A stretch of DNA of 47,951 nucleotides from assembly GCA_003230915.1 (NCBI GenBank), contig QIHI01000048.1, positions 1-47,951 on the forward strand. The letters are read 5' to 3'. Of this stretch, positions 10,547-19,209 are shown piece by piece (the stretch's first letter is position 1; the number at the start of each line of letters is the position of its first letter). The notes beneath the pieces were generated by a model. It saw only the letters and a program-made list of their open reading frames with translations. It was not told where the DNA came from and ran no database searches. Source of the stretch: Kiritimatiellales bacterium (lineage in GTDB: Bacteria; Verrucomicrobiota; Kiritimatiellia; Kiritimatiellales; Pontiellaceae). Made by a program: the position numbers and the translations under genes.

Positions 10547-10755
10547 CTCTCCCGTAAATTATCGGTGTTCTGGTTTAACTTTGATGGGAATATAAAAGCA
10601 GGATGCATGCCTTCTTTGGGGCAACATTTCTTATTGGGTGGAATTCGGGGTGATGGAGTCTGGCTGGGGTTTTAAAAATCAAACCTTGCCGGGTGTGTGG
10701 CATGGATGATGCTTAAAATAGTTGCAATTGAAGCAAACCCAACAGGGACGAATAG

Positions 10756-11499
10756 ATGAAAAACGCACAAAACTATTTATATGCAAAAGACGCGGAAACG
10801 CTGCAGGTTCCTTATGCCGACTATACCGCGCTAATGAAGAAGGTGGAGGAGGCACAGTGCCTTCAACAGGTTAAGGCAACCGTACTGGCCGATCTCCAGA
10901 AGTTTGTGGAGGATGCTCCGGTGGCTACTCGGAATACGCCGCCGGTAGCACCTGTAGCTCCGGTTGAGCTGAAAGCCGAACCGAAAATGACAGTGTCGGC
11001 CGATCCGGTCGAAGCGCTTAAAACGGAAAAAATCTCGGTCGAGTTTACATCGGAAACTCCCGAAGTTCCAAAGGCGGCGGAGCCCGTAATGATACGCACC
11101 GAGATTTCGGATGTCCCGCCGGTTAAAAAGGATATCATCGGGCATTTCAACAAGCTCGACGAGTCGGGCCGATTGCTCAACGTCTTTAAACAATACTACA
11201 CCTGTTTGAATGAAAATTGCGGAGGAACTGTGCGCGTGACCATGAAGGACGGTTTCTGCAGTCTGTGGAACTACGACGAATGGGAAGAGTTCGCATTCGT
11301 GGATATTTTTGAAAATCTTCTTCGTATCACGATCGACCCGCGCTACACGGAGGCGCTCAAGTCGCTGAACCTTTGCGAAGCGCCTCGCCTTATTTCCAGC
11401 CGCCGGAATGTGGTTTCCGTGCAGGTTGACGGTCTCAATAATATAGTACTCGAAACTCTTGCCAAGGCGTTTGCCGAGGTAGGCATGCAAATAAAATAA
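10756..11499 (+). CDS. Hypothetical cytosolic protein
   Basis: Complete 247-aa ORF after AACAGGGACGAATAG-ATG; no antisense competitor with recognisable content; no family recognised. Confidence 0.75.
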   Translation: MKNAQNYLYAKDAETLQVPYADYTALMKKVEEAQCLQQVKATVLADLQKFVEDAPVATRNTPPVAPVAPVELKAEPKMTVSADPVEALKTEKISVEFTSETPEVPKAAEPVMIRTEISDVPPVKKDIIGHFNKLDESGRLLNVFKQYYTCLNENCGGTVRVTMKDGFCSLWNYDEWEEFAFVDIFENLLRITIDPRYTEALKSLNLCEAPRLISSRRNVVSVQVDGLNNIVLETLAKAFAEVGMQIK

Positions 11500-11512
11500 C
11501 GTGGAGGGGACC

Positions 11513-12595
11513 ATGAAAAATGAAGCTCAAAAAAATATATTGTTTCTGGCGATAGCCGGAGTTGTTCTCGTTGCGCTCAACGTGGGCATTTTAATGGCAA
11601 CGAAAAACGGCAGTCTTGCGCCGATCGAAAACCTGACTCTTTGGGGCGCGTTCGTTGTGCTGAATATAAGCTCACTGCTATGGGCAGTTAGCCTTCTGGG
11701 ACTGCAGCCACTAGTGATTGCCTTTTCCTATCTAGCGGGTGGGTTTGTAGCCTTTCTAGGTGTTCGGCTGCTGCCGGAAGTGAATGTTGCCGAAGTCACC
11801 ACCGCCGGAGCCACCTACGGTGCGTTTGGTGCGCTGGCCGTCGGCAATGTCACAACCAAGGTGCGGCTGGCTTTCTTCGATAAAAAGCAGGTGCCCTTCG
11901 TATTTGTGATCGCCGCGCTTCTGCTGATGGATGGTTTCCTCAATAGCAGTGTCTCAAATGCGGGCTTGGGCGTAGTCGTTAATGCGCTGGTTCTTCCGTT
12001 TGTGATTTCCGGGGTGATCGTCGGCCTGATATGGGCTGGGTTGGCCCGGTTCGGCATCGGGGAAGGTTTTGTTCCTAGTTCGATCGAAGCCATGGCCGGA
12101 GCGCCGAGGGAAGAGCGCGTAGAAGCTATCGAAGAGAACCAGATCATGTTCCAGACTCCCGATACCATTGATGAGTCCGAAGAGCAGGAGCCTGCTGTGG
12201 CCATGGTCGTTATGGAACCTGTGGACAAACCTGAAGCTTTGGTTGAACCCGAACCCATCGTGATGGAGATCGTTGAAGGAACCGTCAGCTCGGAACCTGT
12301 GGAAGAGGATTCGGTCGACGAAAATAATTTCTTCCCGCTGGAGATTGATAAGGAAGACGAGATCATCCTTCCGCAAGAAGAGCTACAGTCGTTGGCTTCG
12401 GTCATCGGGGTGGCGGAATATATTCCAGAGCCGATTGTAGAGCCTACCCCCGTACAGGAACTTGAAGTGGTTGCCGAAGAACCTCCAGTACTAGAGGTGG
12501 AAGTAGCCTCGGAACCGGAAGAGAAAAAGGATTCTTCTCAGGATTGGTTGAGCGGTCACATGGATCTGTTGAACAACATTAAGAAAGCAAGCTAA
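11513..12595 (+). CDS. Multi-TM membrane protein with acidic cytoplasmic-type tail, unknown function
   Basis: ATG at 11513 preceded by GTGGAGGGGACC ribosome binding site (the longer ORF starts at 11501); about 5-6 hydrophobic helices, then a roughly 150-residue Glu/Pro/Val-rich tail ending DWLSGHMDLLNNIKKAS. Confidence 0.8.
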   Translation: MKNEAQKNILFLAIAGVVLVALNVGILMATKNGSLAPIENLTLWGAFVVLNISSLLWAVSLLGLQPLVIAFSYLAGGFVAFLGVRLLPEVNVAEVTTAGATYGAFGALAVGNVTTKVRLAFFDKKQVPFVFVIAALLLMDGFLNSSVSNAGLGVVVNALVLPFVISGVIVGLIWAGLARFGIGEGFVPSSIEAMAGAPREERVEAIEENQIMFQTPDTIDESEEQEPAVAMVVMEPVDKPEALVEPEPIVMEIVEGTVSSEPVEEDSVDENNFFPLEIDKEDEIILPQEELQSLASVIGVAEYIPEPIVEPTPVQELEVVAEEPPVLEVEVASEPEEKKDSSQDWLSGHMDLLNNIKKAS

Positions 12596-12618
12596 ACAAA
12601 AAAATAAAGGAGAAAACC

Positions 12619-12783
12619 ATGAACAACGATAACGTACAGATATTCTATGATGGTAACGGAAGCGCAGTTGCGGTTCAGATGCCGATCTCGGACTACGAGA
12701 AAATCATCAAGAGTGCAAAGGATGCGGTTGAAACCAAAGAAGCGATCTCGAAAGCAGTCACCGCCCTGCAGGGTATACTTTAA
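12619..12783 (+). CDS. Small protein (54 aa), unknown function
   Basis: Absent from the supplied ORF list. ATG preceded by AAAGGAGAAAACC (strong SD). Translation MNNDNVQIFYDGNGSAVAVQMPISDYEKIIKSAKDAVETKEAISKAVTALQGIL-stop; resembles the N-terminus of the 10756 product. Confidence 0.75.
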   Translation: MNNDNVQIFYDGNGSAVAVQMPISDYEKIIKSAKDAVETKEAISKAVTALQGIL

Positions 12784-12784
12784 G

Positions 12785-13529
12785 TGGATTAGACACGATG
12801 AGATCTAACAGTGTTCCGATTAAAAATGTTACCCTGATTAGGAACGCACAAAACAAAGCCACGCGCTTAACCCCGATTTTAGGACCACCGGGTTAAGTGG
12901 AACCTGCGTCCGTAAGAGGATAAAAAAGGACGCATAGAAAATGGGAAGAAAACGAAGAACATTCACGGACAAGTTCAAGGCAAAGTGGCAACCGAAGCCA
13001 TCAAGGGCATAAAGACACTTAACGAGCTGGCCTAAGAAATACCAGGTTCACCCGAATCAGATTTCGGATTGGAAGAAGTCATTTCTCTCGAATGCGCCGG
13101 AGCTTTTTTCACCGGGAAAAAAGAAGCAGACCCAGACGGAGGAAGAGCTTACGACTCCACTTTTACGAAGAGATCGGGCGATTGAAAATGGACGCGAAGT
13201 GGCTCGAAAAAAAGCTATAAACCTGCCGCTTTCAACCCGCCATGACTGGGAGGAACCCCGGTGCCGATTATTCGATTCGGCGGGCAAGAACCGGGTTGAC
13301 GAATGCACTGAATCCGCTGGGGTGGCCATGGCAATCGATACAACCACGAACGAACCCACCAAGGAAAGATGTGTTGTGGCCGTACACCGATGGATACATT
13401 TATCGATAGGAAATCCATTGGGTTTGAAAAAGTTAACCGATTGCATAGTAATGCAGAAGTCAGTCCATAGCTGTCTGATACTGAATCGTTCCTGACAGGG
13501 GGCTGTCAGATCTCATCGTGTCCAATGCA
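12785..13529 (+). mobile_element. Degenerate IS3-like insertion sequence with terminal inverted repeats
   Basis: Left end TGGATTAGACACGATGAGATCTAACAG (12785-12811) is inverted at 13503-13529 (reverse complement TGCATTGGACACGATGAGATCTGACAG); TG...CA ends. Interior has OrfA-like MGRKRRTFTDKFKA / VATEAIKGIKTLNELA / KKYQVHPNQISDWKKSF in different frames. Confidence 0.85.
12941..13230 (+). pseudogene. IS3-family transposase OrfA-like pseudogene
   Basis: HTH_Tnp_1-like sequence interrupted by frameshifts and in-frame stops; trailing fragment similar to LYEEIGRLKMDAKWLEKK. Confidence 0.75.
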
Positions 13530-13713
13530 AATTAGATGATGCACACTGGTTTTTTTACCGCCCCAGTGTTTTACTTCACTTTCAAGTGTCCCTTACTGTA
13601 CTTTCATGCGGCTGTTTACGCCGTACTTTACGGGTTTTATGGATTTGTAACGGGTTTGGATTACGGGTAAAATTGTCTTCTGTTTTTTGAATGAAAGATT
13701 TGGAGCAAGTTCA

Positions 13714-14676
13714 ATGAGAATACTTTCGGGCATACAGCCGTCGGGCAAACTGCATATCGGCAATTATTTCGGCATGATGAAGCCGGCGATCGAATTGCAG
13801 GATCAGGGCGAGGCCTATTTGTTTATCGCGAACTACCATGCGATGACCACGGTGCAGAGTGCCGACGTGTTGCGGAGCATGACGGCGAATGTGGCACTGG
13901 ATTTTCTGGCGTGCGGGATCGACCCTGAAAAGACGGCGTTCTACCGCCAAAGCGATGTGCCAGAGGTGCACGAACTGGCCTGGTTGCTTTCGACCCTGAC
14001 CCCGATGGGACTGCTGGAGCGTTGCCACTCCTATAAGGATAAGGTTGCGAAGGGCATTGCGGCATCGCACGGCCTGTTTGCCTATCCGGTGCTGATGGCG
14101 GCGGACATTCTTGCGGTAAACTCCAACGTGGTTCCGGTGGGGCGCGACCAAAAGCAGCATGTGGAGGTGACGCGTGATCTGGCGATCCGCTTCAATAACG
14201 CCTTTGGCAAGGTATTCACCATTCCGGAACCGTCGATTCGTGGGGACGTAGCGGTGGTGCCGGGGGTTGACGGCCAGAAAATGTCGAAATCGTACGACAA
14301 TACCATCGAAATTTTCCAAGAAGGCAAACCGCTCAAAAAACGGGTAATGAAGATTTTGACCGACAGTAAGGAGCTGGAAGATCCGAAGGATCCAGACACT
14401 TGCAATGTCTTCGCGCTCTACAAGCTACTGTCAGCCGAAGAGGAACAGGCAGAGCTTGCGGGACGTTACCGTGCTGGAGGTATGGGATATGGTCATGCTA
14501 AGACGGCGCTACTTGAAAAAATCAACGAGCACTTTGCGCCAATGCGCGAGAAGCGCGCCGAGCTCGCCGCCGATATGGATTATGTGAACGACGTTCTGTG
14601 CAACGGGGCGAAAAAAGCATCGGCACTCGCCCGCAAAACGCTTCAAAAAGCTCGCCAAGCGGTGGGCTTGGAATAA
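13714..14676 (+). CDS. trpS: Tryptophanyl-tRNA synthetase
   Basis: MRILSGIQPSGKLHIGNYFG (HIGN motif), PVGRDQKQHVEVTRDLA, KMSKSYDN (KMSKS); likely start is the ATG at 13714 rather than the upstream TTG at 13687. Confidence 0.97.
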   Translation: MRILSGIQPSGKLHIGNYFGMMKPAIELQDQGEAYLFIANYHAMTTVQSADVLRSMTANVALDFLACGIDPEKTAFYRQSDVPEVHELAWLLSTLTPMGLLERCHSYKDKVAKGIAASHGLFAYPVLMAADILAVNSNVVPVGRDQKQHVEVTRDLAIRFNNAFGKVFTIPEPSIRGDVAVVPGVDGQKMSKSYDNTIEIFQEGKPLKKRVMKILTDSKELEDPKDPDTCNVFALYKLLSAEEEQAELAGRYRAGGMGYGHAKTALLEKINEHFAPMREKRAELAADMDYVNDVLCNGAKKASALARKTLQKARQAVGLE

Positions 14677-14680
14677 AGCA

Positions 14681-15502
14681 ATGGAAAATGTAACGGATGT
14701 GAACAATCAGATGGATTTAATTAAAGACGACTACAAGGTCATGCTCGAGGTGTTCGAGGGGCCGTTGGATCTGCTTTTGTACCTGATCAAAAAGGACGAG
14801 GTGGATATTTATGATATCCCGATCGGGCGAGTGACTGACCAGTACATGGAATATCTGAAGCTAATGAAGGTGCTCGACCTGAACATTGCGGGCGACTTTA
14901 TCGTGATGTCGGCGACGCTGATGCTCATCAAAAGTCGCATGCTGCTGCCGGTGGAATCGCGACCGGATATGGAAGAGGAAGACGCGGAGGATCCTCGTTG
15001 GGATCTAGTGCGCCAGTTGGTGGAGTACAAAAAATTTAAGGATGCCGCCGACCACCTCGAAGACCTTGAACTGCACATGGAAAACGTGTTTGGCCGTGAG
15101 AGCGAGCATGTCGAACTGGGCGAAGCTCTGGATGTGGATCTTCGCGATGCGAGCATCTTCGATTTGATTTCATCGCTGAACGATGTGCTGGGCCGAGTGC
15201 AAGAGGAGGATCTGCAGGAAATCTTTGCGGAGGAATATACCGTTTCGCAGAAAATAACCTATATCGTCGAGAACCTGAAAATTGTGAAGCGGCTGAGCAT
15301 TACGGACTTGTTCACGGGCATGAATTCGCGGCAGGAGATTGTATGCACTTTCCTTGCAGTACTCGAACTGATAAAGCTCAACCGGATTGCAGCGGTGCAG
15401 GACGACCATTTCGGCGACATCATGGTGGAGCCGCGCGAGCCGGAGAAAGACGGGATTGAAGCGTTCGAAGAAGCGCTGGTGGTTGAAGGAGAATTACTTT
15501 AG
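14681..15502 (+). CDS. scpA: Segregation and condensation protein A
   Basis: YKVMLEVFEGPLDLLLYLIKKDEVDIYDIPIGRVTDQYMEYL is characteristic of ScpA; followed by scpB. Confidence 0.95.
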   Translation: MENVTDVNNQMDLIKDDYKVMLEVFEGPLDLLLYLIKKDEVDIYDIPIGRVTDQYMEYLKLMKVLDLNIAGDFIVMSATLMLIKSRMLLPVESRPDMEEEDAEDPRWDLVRQLVEYKKFKDAADHLEDLELHMENVFGRESEHVELGEALDVDLRDASIFDLISSLNDVLGRVQEEDLQEIFAEEYTVSQKITYIVENLKIVKRLSITDLFTGMNSRQEIVCTFLAVLELIKLNRIAAVQDDHFGDIMVEPREPEKDGIEAFEEALVVEGELL

Positions 15503-15517
15503 GTAGGGAGAGGCGGA

Positions 15518-16261
15518 ATGAGCGAGAGCACGGTTGATGTACTTCCGGAACTGAAACAGATTGTCGGGGCGCTATTATTTGCGGCCAGGGAGCCGCTGAG
15601 CATCAAGCGCATGCGCAAGGCAATGATTGAAACCGGGAATGGATTCAGTGGCCCTTACGAGCAATATGCCAAGGCGACCGACCGGCAGATCGAAGGCGCC
15701 TTGGAAGAGCTTCAGGAGGATCTTGAAAAAGCGAAGCTGGGACTGGACGTGGCCAAGGTTGCCGACGCGTATCGCTTGCAGAACGATGCCGCCTGCGGTC
15801 CGTTTGTCCGAGCCTTGCTGGAAAAGAACCAAACGATGCGCCTTTCCAAGCCGGCGCTTGAAACACTCGCGATCGTGGCCTACCGCCAGCCGTGCCTGCG
15901 CTCGGAGATCGAGGAGGTGCGCGGAGTTTCTGTCGATGCCGTGCTACGCAAGTTGATCGATATGCAGCTCGTGCGCGTCGTCCGTCGTAGTGAATTACCC
16001 GGTCGGCCATGGCTATTCGGTACCACGCAAAAATTTCTGGAACATTTCGGCATCAACACGATCGACGACCTTCCCGGTAGCGGTGAGCTTAAGCGCACTA
16101 TCCCGGAAGAGGGCAAGAAGCAGACCACCGAACCCTTCCCTGAAATGGAAAAGGACCTCGGCGAAGAGCAGCCCAGTGCCGAGGCTGCGGAAGACGAATC
16201 GGTCGCGGCGCTCGATGAGAAAATCAAGACCGCAGAAGAAACGGTCGGGGAAGAGGTGTAA
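15518..16261 (+). CDS. scpB: Segregation and condensation protein B
   Basis: LSKPALETLAIVAYRQPCLRSEIEEVRGVSVDAVLRKLIDMQLVRVVRRSELPGRPWLFGTTQKFLEHFGI is characteristic of ScpB. Confidence 0.95.
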   Translation: MSESTVDVLPELKQIVGALLFAAREPLSIKRMRKAMIETGNGFSGPYEQYAKATDRQIEGALEELQEDLEKAKLGLDVAKVADAYRLQNDAACGPFVRALLEKNQTMRLSKPALETLAIVAYRQPCLRSEIEEVRGVSVDAVLRKLIDMQLVRVVRRSELPGRPWLFGTTQKFLEHFGINTIDDLPGSGELKRTIPEEGKKQTTEPFPEMEKDLGEEQPSAEAAEDESVAALDEKIKTAEETVGEEV

Positions 16262-16263
16262 TA

Positions 16264-17328
16264 ATGAATCTCGACGACTTGAGAAACCAGATCGATTCGC
16301 TCGATAGTGAAATTGTCCGCCTGTTGAACGAACGCATCAACGTGGTACTGGACATCGGTGCGGAAAAGAAAAAGGCGGGATCGGAAATCTATGTGCCTGC
16401 ACGTGAGCGCGCGGTGTTCGACAAGATTAGGCGGCTGAACGACGGACCGCTGCCGGAGGAGTCGGCGCATGCGATCTACCGCGAAATCATGTCCGCTGCG
16501 CTGGCGCTTGAAACCGATATGAAGATCGCCTACCTCGGCCCAGAGGCCACCTTTACGCACCAAGCAGCGCGGAGTAAGTTTGGCGTGAGCGTCGACTACA
16601 TCCCGACCGGAACCATTAGTGCGGTATTCGATGCTGTCGAAAATCGTTCGACCGACTATGGCGTAGTACCGGTCGAAAACTCGACCGAGGGGGCTGTCAC
16701 ACATACCTTTGACCAGTTCGCGACCACCCCCTTGAAAATTTGCGCGGAAATTTATCTACCGATCTCGTTGACTCTTCTGGCCAGCCAGTCAAAGGAAGAG
16801 GTTAAACTCATCTTCAGCAAGCAGGAGGTGTTTGGGCAGTGCCGTAGTTGGCTGAACGCCAACATGCCTCAGGTGAAGCTCTCCCCAGTGGAAAGCACCA
16901 CCAAGGCTGTTCAGCTTGCGCTCGAAACTCCCGGCGCGGCGGCGATCGCCAGTGTGATGGCTTCCGATATGTACAACATCGAAGTCCTTGCCGAAAATAT
17001 TCAGGATATGCAGGGTAATACCACCCGCTTCCTCGTGATCGCACCGAAATACGGCTCCGCCACGGGGAGCGATAAAACCTCCATTGTCTTCGGCGTGAAG
17101 CACAAGGTCGGCGCGCTCTACGACGCGCTTTCCGTCTTCAAGGCCGATAATATTAACATGACCAAGATTGAATCACGCCCTAGCAAGAACAAGGCGTGGG
17201 AATACTATTTCTTCGTCGATATCGACGGCCATGCCGCCGACCCCGTCGTTGCCCGCGCCCTCGAAGAGTTGCACGGACACTGCTCCCTCATGACCGTCCT
17301 CGGCTCTTATCCCAAGGCAGTGGTCTAA
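16264..17328 (+). CDS. pheA: Bifunctional chorismate mutase/prephenate dehydratase (P-protein)
   Basis: N-terminal chorismate mutase helix (LDDLRNQIDSLDSEIVRLLNERINVVLDIG), prephenate dehydratase (IAYLGPEATFTHQAA, VVPVENSTEGAV), C-terminal ACT domain (KTSIVFGVKHKVGALYDALSVFKADNINMTKIESRPS). Confidence 0.95.
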   Translation: MNLDDLRNQIDSLDSEIVRLLNERINVVLDIGAEKKKAGSEIYVPARERAVFDKIRRLNDGPLPEESAHAIYREIMSAALALETDMKIAYLGPEATFTHQAARSKFGVSVDYIPTGTISAVFDAVENRSTDYGVVPVENSTEGAVTHTFDQFATTPLKICAEIYLPISLTLLASQSKEEVKLIFSKQEVFGQCRSWLNANMPQVKLSPVESTTKAVQLALETPGAAAIASVMASDMYNIEVLAENIQDMQGNTTRFLVIAPKYGSATGSDKTSIVFGVKHKVGALYDALSVFKADNINMTKIESRPSKNKAWEYYFFVDIDGHAADPVVARALEELHGHCSLMTVLGSYPKAVV

Positions 17329-17390
17329 TTTTTTGCTGCACGGGTTGACCTTTGAGTGATTTTGGTGTTGATTACAGTTCTCCCTTGATT

Positions 17391-17744
17391 GGGGGCGACT
17401 GGTTTCGACGGGTAAGTTGAAGCTTCAGTGGCGTGTCGAGGTTGGCCTCCAGGCCTCGTAAAAAGGAGTCCAAAAAACATAAATGCTGACGAAAGTTACG
17501 CACTAGCGGCATAGTTCCGCTACGTCTCTACCCTGAAGCTTGTTAGGGGATAGAGGCGACGATAACAAGCTGGCGCCAAACCCGGGGATGCGGGGGGAGG
17601 AGCGAGAACCAACAGGATCCTAGCGACCAAAGTGGCTCAGACAGGCGGCAGCGGCGGCGGCGAATCCTTTAATGCCTGACTACACACGTAGAAGCTGCTG
17701 TGACTCTTATTCGGACGGGGGTTCGATTCCCCCCGCCTCCACCA
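17391..17744 (+). ncRNA. ssrA: Transfer-messenger RNA (tmRNA)
   Basis: 5' GGGGGCGACTGGTTTCGACGG and 3' GGGGGTTCGATTCCCCCCGCCTCCACCA tRNA-like ends; reading frame ...AACATAAATGCTGACGAAAGTTACGCACTAGCGGCATAG gives a tag ending NINADESYALAA. Confidence 0.96.
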
Positions 17745-17806
17745 GTACAAATTTCCATTGCGGGAGATTTGTGCCTCTATCATTGGTTTATTCTTGTTAT
17801 TTGGTT

Positions 17807-17837
17807 CTCGTCTAAAGACGAGGCGAGGGCGGTTTTT
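17807..17837 (+). terminator. Possible terminator downstream of tmRNA
   Basis: Perfect stem CTCGTC-TAAA-GACGAG followed after a GC-rich spacer by TTTTT. Confidence 0.4.
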
Positions 17838-18322
17838 ACTAACCACACATCACCATTACTCGCGACCGGGAATTCGTGAAATTCTTAAACTCATACGCTC
17901 TGTACTGGATTATTTCCGTCTTCGTATGGAACCCTTGTGGACGATGGCACGGTAGGCACCGGATAGGTCGATACCAAACTACCTTGACGCGCTCTCGGCA
18001 TTTTAAGGGGATCAGGTCAACCGATTGCGCGAATACTAAGAAGAGTCTTTTTGTTGAGCTCACCTATCGTGTTATCCGGAAAGGATAATATCTCATTCTC
18101 TGGATTAAGGGGGAATTCGTGGAAGTTTTTTCTGGATTTTATCGACGGGATCTCTATGGTGCTCACCTTTCTCCGGATTCATGTGGAGTGTGGCGCAAGC
18201 ACTGAACGCTACGAGAAGCATGAGCTGCGGGGAGTCATATGAATAAAGTTGAATCTTTCGCTTGCGATGAGTGGGGGGGATGTCTACATTCCTGCGCTTG
18301 TCTTTTTTAAGGAAGGGATGTT

Positions 18323-18697
18323 ATGCCGACAATTAATCAATTAGTAAGAAACCCGCGCGGAGTGGCGAAGAAGAAAAGTAAGTCGCCCGCACTGACAACC
18401 TGCCCGCAACGCCGAGGCGTTTGTTTGCTTGTTAAAACGCAAACCCCGAAAAAGCCAAACTCGGCTTTGCGGAAAGTAGCCCGTGTTCGCCTGACCAATG
18501 GTAAGGAGATCAACGCCTACATTCCGGGCGAGGGGCACAACCTTCAGGAACACAGCATGGTGCTGGTTCGCGGCGGCCGAGTGAAAGACTTGCCGGGCGT
18601 GCGTTATCACATCGTCCGCGGTGCACTGGACTGCCTTGGTGTGGATGGACGCAAGCGTGGTCGTTCCAAGTATGGCGCGAAGAAACCCAAAAGCTAA
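18323..18697 (+). CDS. rpsL: Ribosomal protein S12
   Basis: [12 protein letters not shown]...[22 protein letters not shown]...[12 protein letters not shown]. Confidence 0.98.
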   Translation: MPTINQLVRNPRGVAKKKSKSPALTTCPQRRGVCLLVKTQTPKKPNSALRKVARVRLTNGKEINAYIPGEGHNLQEHSMVLVRGGRVKDLPGVRYHIVRGALDCLGVDGRKRGRSKYGAKKPKS

Positions 18698-18711
18698 CGA
18701 GAGTTTGAATT

Positions 18712-19185
18712 ATGGCAAGAAGACGCAGAGCTGAACAAAGAAAAGTGATCCCGGATCCGCGCTACGGTAACGAGTTGGTCGCTTATATGATCAACACCGT
18801 AATGAAGGCGGGAAAAAAATCCACCGCTGCCAATATCGTGTATGGAGCGATTGAGGACATAAAAAGTCAAATGAAGGATGAAGATCCTCTAGTGGTCTTT
18901 TCGCAGGCGATTGAAAATGTCTCCCCGCGCCTTGAAGTAAAGTCCCGTCGTGTCGGTGGAGCCACCTATCAGGTTCCGCTAGAAGTTCGCCCGAAGCGCC
19001 AAACGGCTTTGGCCGCACGCTGGCTGATTCAGTATGCGAGCAAGCGGCGGGGCGTTCCGATGCGCCGTGCATTGGCCATCGAGCTGATGGATGCATATCG
19101 CGGACAGGGAAGTGCGATCAAAAAACGTGACGACACACATAAAATGGCCCAAGCCAACAAAGCTTTCGCACACTACCGCTGGTAA
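18712..19185 (+). CDS. rpsG: Ribosomal protein S7
   Basis: [31 protein letters not shown]...[18 protein letters not shown]...; follows rpsL. Confidence 0.98.
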   Translation: MARRRRAEQRKVIPDPRYGNELVAYMINTVMKAGKKSTAANIVYGAIEDIKSQMKDEDPLVVFSQAIENVSPRLEVKSRRVGGATYQVPLEVRPKRQTALAARWLIQYASKRRGVPMRRALAIELMDAYRGQGSAIKKRDDTHKMAQANKAFAHYRW

Positions 19186-19209
19186 GCCCCAGCCCTTTGG
19201 AAAAAGAGA

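Noticed and set aside
13199-13495. 98-aa ORF inside the IS remnant as a functional gene
   Set aside because: Begins mid-transposase remnant and ends inside the IS, just before the right terminal inverted repeat; best explained as a frame through a decayed OrfA/OrfB fusion.
15880-16704. 274-aa minus-strand ORF across scpB/pheA
   Set aside because: Antisense to two well-supported genes and composed of shadow translation; no ribosome binding site or family signal.
17637-17846. Minus-strand ORF with ...WWRRGESNPRPNKSHSS...
   Set aside because: Antisense to the tmRNA 3' end. The RGESNPRP-like string is a well-known spurious translation of tRNA/tmRNA acceptor and T-arm sequence, not a real protein.
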